A stretch of 64,000 nt of DNA from Dechloromonas sp. HYN0024 (GCF_003441615.1 NZ_CP031842.1:2674001-2738000), one strand, 5' to 3'. Shown: positions 36,869 to 48,042, counted from the first letter of the stretch. A program made the numbers and translations. The notes: generated by a model from the letters alone, not told the origin.

Positions 36869-37865
36869 GCGCAGCGAGGCCGCCACCCCGGTGGTTGCCA
36901 AAGCCAAGCCGATAAGCATCGCCCTGACGCCGGTGGACAACCATCGGCTAGCCAATCTGTGCGGCCCGCTCGACGAAAATATCCGGCAGATCGAAACCGG
37001 CTTCGACGTGGTCATCAAACGGCGCAATGAACGCTTCTCGATTGCCGGCGAAAAAGCCCGCTTGACGGCCGATGCACTGCAATATTTCTATGCCATGGCC
37101 GGCGAAATGCTGACCGTCGATGAAATCCAGCTCGGCCTCATCGAACTGCTCAACGCCCCGGTCCGCCGCCTGGCACGCAAGGCCGAAGGCCCGGTCGACG
37201 GGCCGCAACTGATCACCCGCAAGACCGAACTGCATGGCCGCACGCCGCGCCAGGTGGCGTATCTGAAAGCCATCCAGGAGCACGACATCACCTTCGGGAT
37301 CGGCCCGGCCGGCACCGGCAAGACCTATCTCGCTGTCGCCAGCGCCGTTGACGCCTTCGAGCGCGACCTGGTTGAGCGCATCATCCTCACCCGCCCGGCG
37401 GTTGAAGCCGGCGAGCGCCTGGGCTTCCTGCCCGGCGACCTGACGCAGAAAATCGACCCCTACCTGCGCCCGCTCTACGATGCGCTCTATGACCTGATGG
37501 GTCACGACCGGGTCAGCAAGCTCTACGAAAAGAACGCCATCGAGATCGCCCCCCTCGCCTTCATGCGCGGGCGCACGCTCAACCACGCCTTCATCATTCT
37601 CGACGAGGCGCAGAACACGACGCCGGAGCAGATGAAGATGTTCCTGACCCGCATCGGCATCGGCGCCAAGGCCGTGGTCACCGGCGACATCACCCAGATT
37701 GACCTGCCCAAGGGGCACAAGAGCGGCCTGCGCGAAGCCCGCGATATCCTGCAGAATGTGCGCGGACTGGCCTTTACCGAATTTCAAAAAGAAGATGTCG
37801 TGCGCCACCCGCTGGTTGCCCGCATCGTTGCCGCCTATGAATCCCACACCCAACAAGCGACTTAA
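36849..37865 (+). CDS. ybeZ: PhoH-like ATPase YbeZ
   Basis: ATPase linked in many bacteria to YbeY in RNA and ribosome handling. The protein has 338 aa. An N-terminal PhoH-specific domain ([20 protein letters not shown]) is followed by Walker [18 protein letters not shown] (near residue 150) and Walker [21 protein letters not shown]. The start is a TTG at 36849 with GAGG five bases upstream, overlapping miaB by 20 bases; no ATG fits. Confidence 0.94.
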   Translation: MSSAKTERSEAATPVVAKAKPISIALTPVDNHRLANLCGPLDENIRQIETGFDVVIKRRNERFSIAGEKARLTADALQYFYAMAGEMLTVDEIQLGLIELLNAPVRRLARKAEGPVDGPQLITRKTELHGRTPRQVAYLKAIQEHDITFGIGPAGTGKTYLAVASAVDAFERDLVERIILTRPAVEAGERLGFLPGDLTQKIDPYLRPLYDALYDLMGHDRVSKLYEKNAIEIAPLAFMRGRTLNHAFIILDEAQNTTPEQMKMFLTRIGIGAKAVVTGDITQIDLPKGHKSGLREARDILQNVRGLAFTEFQKEDVVRHPLVARIVAAYESHTQQAT

Positions 37866-38286
37866 TCTCTCCGTGCAATTCGCCTGTAACAGGGAAGGCC
37901 TACCCTTGCGGGCGGACTTCGTGCGCTGGGCGCGTGCCGCGCTGGTCGGCGGAGGCGAAATCACCATCCGCCTCGTTGATGCCGATGAAGGTCGGGAACT
38001 GAACGACGAATACCGGGGCAAGGACTACGCCACCAACGTACTGTCCTTTCCCTACGACACTGAGCCGGTGGTAACAGGCGACCTGGTCATCTGCCCGAGC
38101 GTCGTCGCCCGCGAGGCGGCCGAGCAAAACAAGCCGCTGGCCGCTCACTACGCGCACCTGACCGTGCATGGTATGCTGCATTTACAGGGCTGGGATCACG
38201 AAAATGACGATGATGCCCAGGCAATGGAAGACGAAGAAACGGAGATTCTCGCCGCCATGGGTTATCCAGACCCGTATGCGGTTTAA
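37837..38286 (+). CDS. ybeY: Endoribonuclease YbeY
   Basis: Single-strand-specific, zinc-dependent RNase for 16S rRNA 3'-end maturation and ribosome quality control. The protein has 149 aa. The zinc motif [14 protein letters not shown] (H-x3-H-x5-H) is near residue 113. [19 protein letters not shown] is also typical. The ATG at 37837 overlaps ybeZ by 29 bases. Part of the conserved miaB-ybeZ-ybeY-corC-lnt order. Confidence 0.96.
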   Translation: MNPTPNKRLNLSVQFACNREGLPLRADFVRWARAALVGGGEITIRLVDADEGRELNDEYRGKDYATNVLSFPYDTEPVVTGDLVICPSVVAREAAEQNKPLAAHYAHLTVHGMLHLQGWDHENDDDAQAMEDEETEILAAMGYPDPYAV

Positions 38287-38291
38287 ACATT

Positions 38292-39143
38292 ATGGACAGT
38301 GACAGTAAACCGAGTTTCATCGAACGACTGACTTCCCTGCTGTTGCGCGAGCCTGACGACCGCGAGCAGTTGCTAGAAATCCTGCACGGCGCCTACGAGC
38401 GCAACCTGATGGACGCCGACGCCCTGACCATCATCGAGGGTGCCCTTTCGGCCTCCGACACGCGGGTCACCGACGTCATGATTCCCCGTGCCCAGATGGA
38501 CGTCATCGACGTCGACGACCCCTTGAGCGAAATCGTCCCCGTCGTCATCGAAGCTGCCCACTCGCGTTTCCCGGTGGTTGATGGCGACCGCGACAAGGTC
38601 CTCGGCGTCCTGCTCGCCAAGGATCTGCTACGCGTCCAGATCGAACCCAACTTTGATTTACGTGACTGGCTGCGCCCGGCCGTCTTCATCCCGGAATCCA
38701 AGCGTCTCAACGTCCTGCTCCGTGAATTCCGCGTCTCGCGCAACCACATGGCCATCGTCGTCAATGAATATGGCGGCGTCGCCGGTCTGGTCACCATCGA
38801 GGACGTGCTGGAGCAGATCGTCGGCGACATTGAGGACGAATACGACTTTGACGAGGCGCACGACAACATCCGCCTCGACTCGACCGGGCGCTACCGCGTC
38901 AAGGCGCGGACCGAAATCGAGGATTTCAACGCTGCCTTCTCGACCAAGTTCTCCGACGAGGAGTTTGACACTGTTGGCGGCCTTGTTCTGCGTCATCTCG
39001 GCCGCGTCCCAAAACGCAACGAGGTGATGGACATCGACGGCGTCCGCTTCCAGGTCCTGCGCGCCGACAGCCGCCGGCTCTATACCTTGCTGGTCACCCC
39101 GGCCAACAAACCTGACACCGGTGCCGAAGACACTGCTGCTTGA
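38292..39143 (+). CDS. corC: CorC/HlyC-family protein (CBS pair, transporter-associated domain)
   Basis: The protein has 283 aa: two CBS domains (about residues 65-185, with DVMIPRAQMDVIDVDDPLSE and NEYGGVAGLVTIEDVLEQIV) followed by the C-terminal CorC_HlyC domain (YRVKARTEIEDFNAAFSTKF, EFDTVGGLVLRHLGRVPKRN). There is no membrane domain, as in YbeX. The role in Mg/Co efflux is known for E. coli and Salmonella CorC; the ybeZYX-lnt setting suggests an RNA- or envelope-linked role as well. Confidence 0.93.
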   Translation: MDSDSKPSFIERLTSLLLREPDDREQLLEILHGAYERNLMDADALTIIEGALSASDTRVTDVMIPRAQMDVIDVDDPLSEIVPVVIEAAHSRFPVVDGDRDKVLGVLLAKDLLRVQIEPNFDLRDWLRPAVFIPESKRLNVLLREFRVSRNHMAIVVNEYGGVAGLVTIEDVLEQIVGDIEDEYDFDEAHDNIRLDSTGRYRVKARTEIEDFNAAFSTKFSDEEFDTVGGLVLRHLGRVPKRNEVMDIDGVRFQVLRADSRRLYTLLVTPANKPDTGAEDTAA

Positions 39144-40596
39144 AACACCGGCCGGACGCTACCTGATCGCCGCGACCACCGGCGTCGTCGGCGTCGGCTG
39201 CTTCGCCCCGGTCGGCCTGTTCTGGCTGGCGCCCCTGGTCTGGCTCGCCTTTTTCATTCTCCTGCGACAAGCCGAAAGCCCCCGCCAGGGCCTGCTTACC
39301 GGCCTCGCCTTCGGGCTCGGTTTCTTTCTGACCGGCGTTTCATGGGTCTATGTCAGCCTCTCCGTGTTCGGCGGCATGCCGTGGTGGCTGGCCGGCCCCG
39401 CGGCCTTCCTGTTCTGTACCGTGATGGCGCTTTTCCCCATGGCCGCCGGCTACCTGTTCAAACGCTGGCAGCCAGATGAGTTCTGGCGCGAAGCGCTCTT
39501 CTTCGCAGCCTTGATCGCCGCCGCCGACTGGGTCAAGAGCTGGCTGTTCACCGGCTTTCCCTGGCTCACCGTCGGCTATTCGCAAACCGCCCCCAGTCCG
39601 CTGGCCGGATTCGCTCCGCTGCTTGGGGTACATGGCCTGTCATTGCTCGTTGCCCTGATCGCAGCCCTGCTCGTCCGCTGGCGCGTCGGCCTGCCCGTCG
39701 CTGCCTTGCTGGCACTTGCCGGCTTCGGCCTGCAACAGGTACAGTGGACGACCCCCATCGGCGCCCCCGTCAGCGTCGCGCTGATTCAAGGCAACGTCCC
39801 GCAGGAAATGAAATTCCGGCCGGAAGCCTTCTTCCACACGCTCGACCTCTACCGCGACCTGATCACCGAGAACCCGGCGCAACTGACGATTCTGCCGGAA
39901 ACCGCCATCCCGGTATTTATCGACCAGATTCCAGCCGAGTATCTCGACACCCTGAAAGCCCTGGCCCGACGCCAGAATGGCGACCTCATCTTCGGCACAT
40001 TGACGGGGGTCGGCGACCACTATTTCAACAGCGCCGTCAGCGTTGGCACCTCGCCATTACAGGTCTACAGCAAGAACCATCTGGTCCCCTTCGGCGAATT
40101 CATCCCGGCCGGCTTTGCCTGGTTCATGGCCTACGCCAGCATCCCCATGTCGTCCTTCACCCGCGGACCGGAAACCCAGCCCCCGCTGGCCGTCGCCGGT
40201 CAGCACGTGGCCGCCAATATCTGCTACGAAGACGTCTTCGGCGAAGAACTCATCCGCGCCCTGCCCCAAGCCGGCATTCTCGCCAATCTGTCAAATACCG
40301 CCTGGTTCGGGCACTCCCTTGCCCAGCCACAACACCTGCAGATCGCCCAGATGCGCGCCGCCGAAACCGGCCGCCCGATGCTGCGCGCCACCAATACCGG
40401 CATGACCGCCATCGTCGGTGCCGACGGCCGGCTCATCGCCGCACTCCCTCCCTTCGCTACAGGCGTCCTGAAAGGCGAAGTCAGTGCCTATGCCGGAACG
40501 ACCCCCTTTGTTCGCTTCGGAAACTGGCTGGCGCTGGCGCTGATGGCTGGCTTCCTTCTACTCGGGCGAGCACGCCCCCTGCCACGCGCAAGCTGA
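39121..40596 (+). CDS. lnt: Apolipoprotein N-acyltransferase
   Basis: Adds the third acyl chain to the lipoprotein N-terminal Cys, in the inner membrane. The protein has 491 aa. Several N-terminal membrane helices (residues about 10-210) precede a periplasmic nitrilase-like domain with the Glu-Lys-Cys triad: [25 protein letters not shown] and [14 protein letters not shown] last helix is near the C-terminus. The GTG start at 39121 overlaps corC by 23 bases. Confidence 0.95.
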   Translation: MPKTLLLETPAGRYLIAATTGVVGVGCFAPVGLFWLAPLVWLAFFILLRQAESPRQGLLTGLAFGLGFFLTGVSWVYVSLSVFGGMPWWLAGPAAFLFCTVMALFPMAAGYLFKRWQPDEFWREALFFAALIAAADWVKSWLFTGFPWLTVGYSQTAPSPLAGFAPLLGVHGLSLLVALIAALLVRWRVGLPVAALLALAGFGLQQVQWTTPIGAPVSVALIQGNVPQEMKFRPEAFFHTLDLYRDLITENPAQLTILPETAIPVFIDQIPAEYLDTLKALARRQNGDLIFGTLTGVGDHYFNSAVSVGTSPLQVYSKNHLVPFGEFIPAGFAWFMAYASIPMSSFTRGPETQPPLAVAGQHVAANICYEDVFGEELIRALPQAGILANLSNTAWFGHSLAQPQHLQIAQMRAAETGRPMLRATNTGMTAIVGADGRLIAALPPFATGVLKGEVSAYAGTTPFVRFGNWLALALMAGFLLLGRARPLPRAS

Positions 40597-40747
40597 CTCA
40601 TGGTGGGAGCACGCCGCAAGTAACGGCATCGGCCAGCGGAGCGATTTCTTTCGCGGTGGCTGTCATTTTGCCCAAAGCCGGATCAGAATATGGAGCCAAC
40701 GAGCGACGCTCCCTACATTTTCCGGATACAGAATCCCTTCTGCCTAC

Positions 40748-42640
40748 ATGAACAGGAATCTCTGGCAACAGCTCTATTTTCGACATGCAACGCTGACGTT
40801 CATCGTCATTACGCTGTTGTTGTTAGGTAGTGCGCTGTATTCGATCTGGCGCCTAACCGAATACAGCACGCAACAAAGCGTGCTCGAGACCACCGCCGCA
40901 TCAAACCTTGCCATTACCCAGTTGATCGCGACCGAGGTATGGCCCAACCTGGCACCGCTGCTGCCGACAGCCGAAGTCAATGCCGAAGGCGCCCGCAGCA
41001 ACCCCAACCTGCCAGCCATTGATGCCATCGTTCGGCGTTTCAGTCCGAATACCGACATTGTCAAACTCAAGATTTTCGACCTCAAGGGGCTGACGCTATA
41101 TTCATCGGAAGCGCACCAGATTGGCGACGACAAATCGATGACCAATGGCTTTCGCAGTGCGCGCGAAGGAAAGCCCATCAGCGAACTCTCATTTCGCGAA
41201 AGTTTCATGAGCTTTGATGGCGCATTGCAGCGGCGGAACCTAGTATCGTCATATGTACCCGTTGTTCACAACGGAGAGTTGCGCAGCGTGGTCGAAATCT
41301 ACACCGACCGCACGCGTGAGATCGAAATGACGGACCTGCAACTGACTGGCCTGTTGCACAAGCTGGTTGTGGTCTTCTTCCTGCTGTTTCTCATTTTGCT
41401 GGCTATCTTCCGCCAGACCGAACGGGCGCGCCGTGATCATGACCAGTCGCTGATCCGGCTAGCGGAAGAAAGTCGCCTTGCCCGCGAGGCGGCCGTACAG
41501 GCCAACCTGACCAAATCGCAGTTTCTGGCAACCATGAGCCATGAAATCCGCACGCCAATGAATGGCGTCATTGGCATGGCCAATTTGCTGCTCGACACCG
41601 ATCTTCACGCCGAGCAGCGGGAGTTTGCCCGCAGCATTGCGGTCTCTGGCGAATCGCTGCTTGCCATCATCAACGACATCCTAGACCTGTCAAAGATCGA
41701 GGCCGGACGCATGGAGTTTGAAACGTATCCATTTTCAGTGCGTGACATGCTCGATGCCATCGATTCGCTACTCAAGGTGCGCGTACAGGAAAAGGGCATT
41801 CGCCTTGTACTGGATATCGCCCCTGCCGCCGAGGGTCTTTTTCTTGGCGACGGAACGCGCGTACGCCAGATTCTGCTTAATCTGGCAGGCAACGCCGTCA
41901 AGTTCACCGAGAAGGGAGAGGTGCGCATTACCGTAACTCCAACGCCGAGAGGGTTGCTGTTCGAGGTGTCCGACACGGGTATCGGCATCCCCCCGGATGC
42001 GGTCCAGCGCCTATTTGCCAGTTTCAGTCAGGTCGATGCATCGACAACGCGCCGCTTCGGCGGGACCGGCTTGGGCCTGGCAATCAGCAAGAAGCTGGCC
42101 GAGGGCATGGGGGGAAGTATAGGCATTGAAAGTGTACTCGGCGAAGGCAGCCGGTTTTGGGTGGAATTGCCACTAAGCGTATCTGCCGCAACCGAGAAAG
42201 ACGAGCCGTTGGTCACCGACTCGACCGCACCGCAACAACGCTCAGCGCATGTATTGCTGGTGGAAGACAACCGGATCAACCAGAAAGTGGCCGGTGCCCT
42301 GCTCGGACGCCTTGGTCATACCTTTGACCTGGCCGAAAACGGTCGCCAAGGCGCTGAGGCGGCAGAAGCCAAGGCGTATGCGCTCATCCTGATGGACATG
42401 CAGATGCCGGAAATGGATGGCCTTGAAGCAACCCGCCGAATCCGCGCCGGCGAAGGTCCGAATGCCAATACCTGGATCATCGCGTTGACGGCGAATGCCA
42501 TGCAGTCAGACCAGGATGCTTGTCGTGAGGCCGGCATGAACGACTTCCTGAGCAAGCCATTCAATCGCGAAGACCTGGCCGCAGCCCTGAATCGCGGACT
42601 GGAGTGCTCCAAAGCTGCCATTGGCGAAATCACCCAATAA
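40748..42640 (+). CDS. Hybrid sensor histidine kinase with C-terminal receiver
   Basis: The protein has 630 aa: membrane helix (about 13-34), a periplasmic sensor part of about 170 residues, a second helix (about 205-225), HisKA with phospho-accepting His at about 265 ([17 protein letters not shown]), HATPase_c ([30 protein letters not shown]), and a receiver domain ([20 protein letters not shown]) with Asp near 550 ([14 protein letters not shown]). No response regulator or output gene is adjacent, so it is an orphan; an HPt partner must be elsewhere. Confidence 0.92.
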   Translation: MNRNLWQQLYFRHATLTFIVITLLLLGSALYSIWRLTEYSTQQSVLETTAASNLAITQLIATEVWPNLAPLLPTAEVNAEGARSNPNLPAIDAIVRRFSPNTDIVKLKIFDLKGLTLYSSEAHQIGDDKSMTNGFRSAREGKPISELSFRESFMSFDGALQRRNLVSSYVPVVHNGELRSVVEIYTDRTREIEMTDLQLTGLLHKLVVVFFLLFLILLAIFRQTERARRDHDQSLIRLAEESRLAREAAVQANLTKSQFLATMSHEIRTPMNGVIGMANLLLDTDLHAEQREFARSIAVSGESLLAIINDILDLSKIEAGRMEFETYPFSVRDMLDAIDSLLKVRVQEKGIRLVLDIAPAAEGLFLGDGTRVRQILLNLAGNAVKFTEKGEVRITVTPTPRGLLFEVSDTGIGIPPDAVQRLFASFSQVDASTTRRFGGTGLGLAISKKLAEGMGGSIGIESVLGEGSRFWVELPLSVSAATEKDEPLVTDSTAPQQRSAHVLLVEDNRINQKVAGALLGRLGHTFDLAENGRQGAEAAEAKAYALILMDMQMPEMDGLEATRRIRAGEGPNANTWIIALTANAMQSDQDACREAGMNDFLSKPFNREDLAAALNRGLECSKAAIGEITQ

Positions 42641-42692
42641 GCCAACTGCTGCCGTTGAATATTGTCCCCGAATCAGTCTGCTTATATCCTGC

Positions 42693-43915
42693 GGATTCAA
42701 CCGGTGGATGCAACACACTAGAATCTGCGTAAGCAGAAGGAGTGTTGCCAATGAAACAGAGAACCCGGATCTATTACACGGATAGCCAGAAGGCGCTGAT
42801 GTGGGAACGCTGGCGCAAGGGCGACTCACTACAACAAATCGCCCAGCTCTTTGATCGAAATCACTCATCGGTTCAGGGAATCCTGGCCGAGACTGGCGGG
42901 ATAACTCCGGCACTGCGATGTCGCTCCAAACGGGCATTGACACTTTCCGACCGGGAAGATATTTCGCGAGGTTTAGTTGCGGGCTGTTCCATCCGTGCGC
43001 TCGCTACTCAATTGAGGAGAGCGCCGTCCACCGTCAGTCGTGAAGTCAACCGCAATGGTGGCCGGGAGTGTTACCGAGCGACTCAAGCCGACCAGGCAAC
43101 CTGGGCTCGGGCACTTCGCCCCAAGCCTTGCAAACTGGCTGAGAACCCTGAGCTGGCGCATATAGTGGCGAACAAGCTGCATTCGCTGTGGTCACCAGAA
43201 CAGATTGCTGGCTGGCTCAAGCGGACCAACCCAGACAATGCGAGTCATCAGGTGTCACACGAGACTATCTATCGCACCCTCTATATTCAAACCCGAGGCG
43301 CTCTGAAGAAGGAGTTGCTGGCGTATTTGCGGCGGACGCGAGCCATGCGCCGCTCTCGCCATCACACACAAAAGACTGGCGATCACGGCCGAATCGTCGA
43401 TGCTGTGTCAATCAGCGAACGGCCGGCCACGGCTGATGATCGGGCGGTGCCGGGGCACTGGGAAGGTGATCTGCTGTGCGGCAGCAAGAACAGTCAGATT
43501 GCGACGCTCGTCGAACGTCAATCGCGCTACCTGATGCTGGTCAAGCTCTCCGGCAAAGATACCGGGACCGTCACCAACGCCCTGATCAAAAACGCTCGTA
43601 AGTTGCCGCAAGAGCTCTACAAATCGCTGACCTGGGACCGGGGCAAGGAAATGGCTGGCCACAAGCGATTCACGCTGGCGACGGATATCCAAGTCTATTT
43701 CTGCGACCCCCATCACCCTTGGCAACGTGGAACGAATGAGAATACAAATGGACTGTTGCGCCAGTTTTTCCCAAAGGGAATTGACCTGTCCCCCTATTCG
43801 CAAGCGAAGCTGAGTGCCATTGCCCGGAAACTGAATGAGCGCCCTCGGAAAACACTAAACTACGAAACACCGGCACAACGTTTTTACCAAACCGTTGCAT
43901 CCACCGGTTGAATCC
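42693..43915 (+). mobile_element. IS30-family insertion sequence
   Basis: About 1223 bp. Inverted ends GGATTCAACCGGTGGATGCA at 42693-42712 (extending 3 more bases) are exactly repeated in reverse at 43893-43915. The flanking dinucleotide GC on both sides fits a 2-bp duplication; the exact ends could be 1-2 bases further out because TGC/GCA also match. One intact transposase. It lies between the hybrid kinase and the convergent kup gene and breaks neither. Confidence 0.9.
42751..43911 (+). CDS. IS30-family transposase
   Basis: The protein has 386 aa. N-terminal HTH (GDSLQQIAQLFDRNHSSVQG; then SIRALATQLRRAPSTVSREV), family segment SHETIYRTLYIQTRG, and the DDE residues: Asp in GHWEGDLLCG, Asp in SLTWDRGKEMAGH, Glu in RGTNENTNGLLRQFFPKG. 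AAGGAG eight bases before the ATG sets the start. Full length, probably functional. Confidence 0.94.
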   Translation: MKQRTRIYYTDSQKALMWERWRKGDSLQQIAQLFDRNHSSVQGILAETGGITPALRCRSKRALTLSDREDISRGLVAGCSIRALATQLRRAPSTVSREVNRNGGRECYRATQADQATWARALRPKPCKLAENPELAHIVANKLHSLWSPEQIAGWLKRTNPDNASHQVSHETIYRTLYIQTRGALKKELLAYLRRTRAMRRSRHHTQKTGDHGRIVDAVSISERPATADDRAVPGHWEGDLLCGSKNSQIATLVERQSRYLMLVKLSGKDTGTVTNALIKNARKLPQELYKSLTWDRGKEMAGHKRFTLATDIQVYFCDPHHPWQRGTNENTNGLLRQFFPKGIDLSPYSQAKLSAIARKLNERPRKTLNYETPAQRFYQTVASTG

Positions 43916-43943
43916 GCATCCGTAAAGCGGCCGTTCGCTCACG

Positions 43944-45824
43944 CTACAGAACAACCTGCGAACCAAGTTCCACAACGCGGTTTGACGGAATCTTGAAAAA
44001 CGCCGTCGCACTCCCTGCATTCCGGAACATCGCCACAAAAATCAACTCCCGCCAATAGGCCATTTCGGAACCGAGTTTCGGGATTAACGTCTCCCTGCCA
44101 AGGAAGAACGATGTATCCATCATGTCAATATCCAAGCCGGCCTCTGCACATAATTTCAGCGCAGCGGGGATATCCGGCTCATCCTTGAAACCATATTGAA
44201 CGATGATTTGACTGAAGTTTCCATCTAAACGATGCACTTCGACCCGGTCCACATCGGGCACATAGGGCACATCGAACACTTCGACACTGAGAACGATGAC
44301 CTGCTCGTGCAATGCTTTGTAATGTTTGAGGCTGTGTAGCATCGCATGTGGCACCAATTTGGGGTTTGGTGTCAGAAACACGGCGGTCCCCGCGACGCGC
44401 TCGACGCCACCCTCAGCAATGCTGGCGATGAACGAGTTCAACTCCATGGCATCTGCTGCCAGTCGTTCGCTGAGAAGTTCACGGCCACGCTTCCAGGTTG
44501 TGAGCAGAATGAAGATGGCCAGACCAAATACCAACGGGAACCAACCGCCGTCCGGAATTTTCACGGAATTGGCAAGGAAAAAGCCGAGGTCTATACAGAT
44601 GAATGGCAAGGCGCCGAGAACCGCCCTCACGGGGCTCCAGCCCCAAAGTCGGATAGCTACGGCAATCGCCAGAATATTGGTAATCAACATCGTGCCCGTC
44701 ACCGCAATCCCGTAGGCCGCAGCCAGATTCGACGACGAACCGAACTCGATAACGAGCGCGATGATAGCGACCAGCAATAGCCAGTTGATGCCCGGCAGAT
44801 ATATCTGGCCGATTTCCCTGTCCGAGGTATGCTGGATTTCCAGGCGCGGTGTGTAGCCCAGTTGAATTGCCTGCTGGGTAATCGAGAAGGCACCGGAAAT
44901 GACGGCTTGCGAGGCGATAACGGAGGCGATCGTGGACAACATCACCAAGGGAAATATGGCCCATTCCGGCGCCAGTCGATAAAACGGATTCTCCACGGCG
45001 CTCGGATCGGCCAGCAACAGCGCGCCTTGGCCGAAGTAATTGATGAGCAAGGCCGGCATGACGTAACCCAGCCAGGCGTACTGAATCGGCTTGGCACCAA
45101 AGTGGCCCATGTCAGCATAAAGCGCTTCCGCACCAGTGATGCACAGAACCACCGCCCCCAAGGCAAAGAATCCGAGCAACGAGTTACCGGTGATGAACCA
45201 AAGTGCATGGAGCGGATTGACGGCCGCCAGTACCGCCGGGTTGTCGACGATAGCCAGGATCCCGAGCAGCGCCAACACTGCAAACCAGATAACCATGACC
45301 TGGCCGAACAGGGCGCCGACACTGGCGGTTCCGCGTCGCTGAAACAGGAACAGTCCGACCAGGACGACCAGCGAAATGGGCAGGATATAGGGCTTGAATG
45401 CGGGCGTGATGAGTTCCAGTCCCTCAACGGCAGAAAGAACGGAAATTGCCGGCGTGATTACGCCATCACCGTAAAACAATGCTGCGCCAAACAACCCCAG
45501 GATGACCAGCAGCTTCTGCTGCAAGGTGCCGGGCGTTCCTTTGTGCAGGGCCAAGGTCATCAGGGCGATGATGCCGCCCTCACCTTTATTGTTGGCGCGC
45601 ATGATGAAGGAAACATACTTCACCGTCACCACGATGATGAGCGTCCAGAAAAAGAGCGAAAGGATACCCAGCACATTCTCCGGTGTAATTGGCACCGGAT
45701 GGTGAGCTCCCCCGAAGACTTCCTTGATGGCGTAGAGGGGACTGGTGCCAATATCACCATAAACAACGCCGAGCGCCGCCATGGTCAGCGTCGCCAGACG
45801 CTTCTTGTCTTGTACTTGTTGCAT
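43944..45824 (-). CDS. kup: Potassium uptake protein Kup
   Basis: KUP/HAK/KT-family K+ importer (proton-coupled), inner membrane. The protein has 626 aa. N-terminal signature TMAALGVVYGDIGTSPLYAI, then about 12 membrane helices, including GVITPAISVLSAVEGLELIT and GALLLADPSAVENPFYRLAP, and a C-terminal cytoplasmic domain of about 170 residues. It starts 9 bases after kdpE on the same strand, so it is probably co-transcribed with the kdpD-kdpE pair. Confidence 0.95.
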   Translation of the reverse strand: MQQVQDKKRLATLTMAALGVVYGDIGTSPLYAIKEVFGGAHHPVPITPENVLGILSLFFWTLIIVVTVKYVSFIMRANNKGEGGIIALMTLALHKGTPGTLQQKLLVILGLFGAALFYGDGVITPAISVLSAVEGLELITPAFKPYILPISLVVLVGLFLFQRRGTASVGALFGQVMVIWFAVLALLGILAIVDNPAVLAAVNPLHALWFITGNSLLGFFALGAVVLCITGAEALYADMGHFGAKPIQYAWLGYVMPALLINYFGQGALLLADPSAVENPFYRLAPEWAIFPLVMLSTIASVIASQAVISGAFSITQQAIQLGYTPRLEIQHTSDREIGQIYLPGINWLLLVAIIALVIEFGSSSNLAAAYGIAVTGTMLITNILAIAVAIRLWGWSPVRAVLGALPFICIDLGFFLANSVKIPDGGWFPLVFGLAIFILLTTWKRGRELLSERLAADAMELNSFIASIAEGGVERVAGTAVFLTPNPKLVPHAMLHSLKHYKALHEQVIVLSVEVFDVPYVPDVDRVEVHRLDGNFSQIIVQYGFKDEPDIPAALKLCAEAGLDIDMMDTSFFLGRETLIPKLGSEMAYWRELIFVAMFRNAGSATAFFKIPSNRVVELGSQVVL

Positions 45825-45833
45825 GATTTTCCC

Positions 45834-46523
45834 TTAGGGCTGGAAGCGATAGCCCACACCGGTTTCAGTCAGAATATGTTTGGGTTGTGCTGGGTCGCCT
45901 TCCAGTTTTTGGCGGAGATGTCCGACATAGACCCGCAGATAGTGGCTGCTCTCGATATACGAAGGCCCCCAGATTTCCCTGAGCAAATTACGCTGTGTAA
46001 GCACTTTGCCGGGCTGTGCCAGCAAGGCCGATAACAAGCGATATTCGAGGGGTGTCAGATGCACTGGTTCACCCGCACGGCTGACTGCCCGCCGCGACAG
46101 GTCCACCATCACGGTGCCGAATTCGATGACAGGGGATGCCGTCTCACCGCTGCGGCTACGCCGCCGCAATAATGCGCGAACACGTGCGCGCAATTCTCCG
46201 ACGCTGAAGGGCTTGGTCAGATAGTCGTCAGCACCGGCATCGAGGGCATCAATCTTGTCATTTTCCTGGGAGCGGGCCGAGAGAATGAGGACAGGCACAT
46301 CCGACCAGCCACGCAGGTCACGGATCAGGTCAATACCGTTTCCATCCGGAAGTCCAAGGTCCAGAATGAGCAAATCCGGCTTCCGGGAACCTGCCTCAAT
46401 CAGGCCATGTGCCATGGTTTCAGCTTCAGCGACCTGACACCCCTCTTCTTCCAGCGCAGCTCGCACAAAACGGCGAATCTGCTTTTCATCCTCGATCACC
46501 AGAACTTTGGCGGGCGTATTCAT
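45834..46523 (-). CDS. kdpE: Response regulator KdpE (OmpR/PhoB family)
   Basis: The protein has 229 aa: receiver domain (KVLVIEDEKQIRRFVRAALE, phospho-acceptor Asp in LLILDLGLPDGNG, Lys in DDYLTKPFSVGEL) and a winged-helix DNA-binding domain (LTPLEYRLLSALLAQPGKVL, SSHYLRVYVGHLRQKLE). In E. coli KdpE activates kdpFABC. Here no kdpFABC is visible and kup is the downstream gene. The ATG at 46523 overlaps the kdpD stop by 4 bases; an earlier in-frame start would lie inside kdpD. Confidence 0.92.
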   Translation of the reverse strand: MNTPAKVLVIEDEKQIRRFVRAALEEEGCQVAEAETMAHGLIEAGSRKPDLLILDLGLPDGNGIDLIRDLRGWSDVPVLILSARSQENDKIDALDAGADDYLTKPFSVGELRARVRALLRRRSRSGETASPVIEFGTVMVDLSRRAVSRAGEPVHLTPLEYRLLSALLAQPGKVLTQRNLLREIWGPSYIESSHYLRVYVGHLRQKLEGDPAQPKHILTETGVGYRFQP

Positions 46524-48042
46524 GCCGGTTCCTCCTCGACGACAGGGGGATTGCCAACGGGTAGGGTAAAAGTGACACAAGCACCACCGTCGGGCCGATT
46601 CTCGGCATGAATATGCCCGCCATGCGCTTCCACGATCGCCTTACAGATAGCCAGACCCAAGCCAACGCCCGGTTTGCCCGACTCGGCTTGGCCCCGAACG
46701 AACATGTTGAACAGTTCATCGCCGCGATGCTCCGGAAATCCAATGCCACGATCCTTGACCATCACTGCGACAGTGTTGCCGGTACGTTGCGCCGACAGTT
46801 CAATCGAGGTGTGAGGCGGCGCATATTTCGCGGCGTTCTCCAGCAGATTGCAGAGCACACGCTCGACCAGCACCGCATCGAATTCAAGGAGCGGCAAATC
46901 GGCCGGCAATTCAACCTTGACCGGGTGGTCAGCCAAGGCGTTACCAAGCAGCTTGATACCAGCACCCACGACTTCTTCCAGGGGCTGCCACTCTCGACGG
47001 AGCGTCACTTCACCGGCATTGAGACGGGCCATGTCAAGCAGGTTGCCAACCATTCCAGCCAGCCGAGCCGACTGCTCGTGCAGCGCCTGCGCTGTTTCCA
47101 GTGCCGCCGAAGGCAAAGCCGGTTTAATCAGAAATAGCGAGTCAGCCAGTCCAACCATTGCCGTCAGGGGGGTTCGCAGGTCGTGAGAAAGCGCAGACAA
47201 AATCGAACTGCGCAGCCGCTCGGTCAGCATCTTGACCTCGGTAGCCTGGGCAATCTCGACGTAGTGCAGGCGTTCCAAAGCGACCGCCAGCAATGAAGCC
47301 AGTGCTTCAAGCAGGGAAATCGTATCCGACGATGGCTCAGTGGAATTGTCGGCAAAGCGCACAGCCAATACACCGCGAATTCGCATGGAAGCGTGGAGCG
47401 GCAGATAGAGCGGGGCATAGCCCATGCCGCTCATTTCATCGCTGCGAACCAGTTTGCCGCTCTCCAGGGCAACTTTCGCCAAATGGCTTTCAATAGGCAG
47501 CGAACAGGCAGGACTCGTGCGGGCCAAATTCTTCCGGAGATCGTCCGGGACCAAGATGGCACATTCGGCCGCTAACTGCTCTTTGACAAACCCTTTGGCA
47601 ATTTCGACCACCTGTTCCGTGGTCAGCGTTCCGGCCAGTTGGCGAGCCAACTGATAAAGGCCTTCGGTACGCTGCTCGCGTTGTTCCGCTTCCAGTGCCT
47701 TCTGTCGCAGAACCGACGTGAAGTGAGCGGTGGTCAGGCCGGTGACCAGCATCACCGCAAATGTGACCAGATACTGAATATCGCTGACCGCAAGTGAAAA
47801 GCGCGGTGCAACGAAAAATACGTCAAACAGCAGAACGCTGAGAATTGAGGCCAATACGGCAGCGTTCCGGCCAAGTTTGACCGCAATGACCAGAACGGCC
47901 AGCAGGAAGAGCATCACGATGTTTGCCAGGTCGAGATGACCAAGCAAGGGGGTAGCGACGAGCGTAGTGCCGATGCAAATGACAACGGTCAGGCCGTAAT
48001 TTTTAACGCCGACCGTTCATTCGTTGTGGTGGAGGATTCCAT
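46520..48042 (-). pseudogene. kdpD: KdpD-like sensor kinase, short form with a 5' frameshift
   Basis: The long frame (46520-47947, 475 codons from a TTG) has DUF4118 membrane helices (NIVMLFLLAVLVIAVKLGRN), a GAF-like region, HisKA (ILSALSHDLRTPLTAMVGLA) and HATPase (CNLLENAAKYAP, DRGIGFPE, GVGLGLAICKAIVEAHGGHI). Upstream, an ATG at 48042 with GAGGA eight bases before it opens a 17-codon frame (MESSTTTNERSALKITA) that ends in a stop. One extra T in the five-T run 48000-48004 would join them as ...SALKNYGLTVVICIGTTLVA, about 507 codons. The roughly 370-residue N-terminal KdpD/USP sensor of classic KdpD is absent in any case. Confidence 0.8.

Noticed and set aside
40748-42640. Hybrid histidine kinase as partner of kdpE
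   Set aside because: It is on the other strand, separated by an IS, has its own receiver domain, and kdpE already overlaps a KdpD-type kinase.
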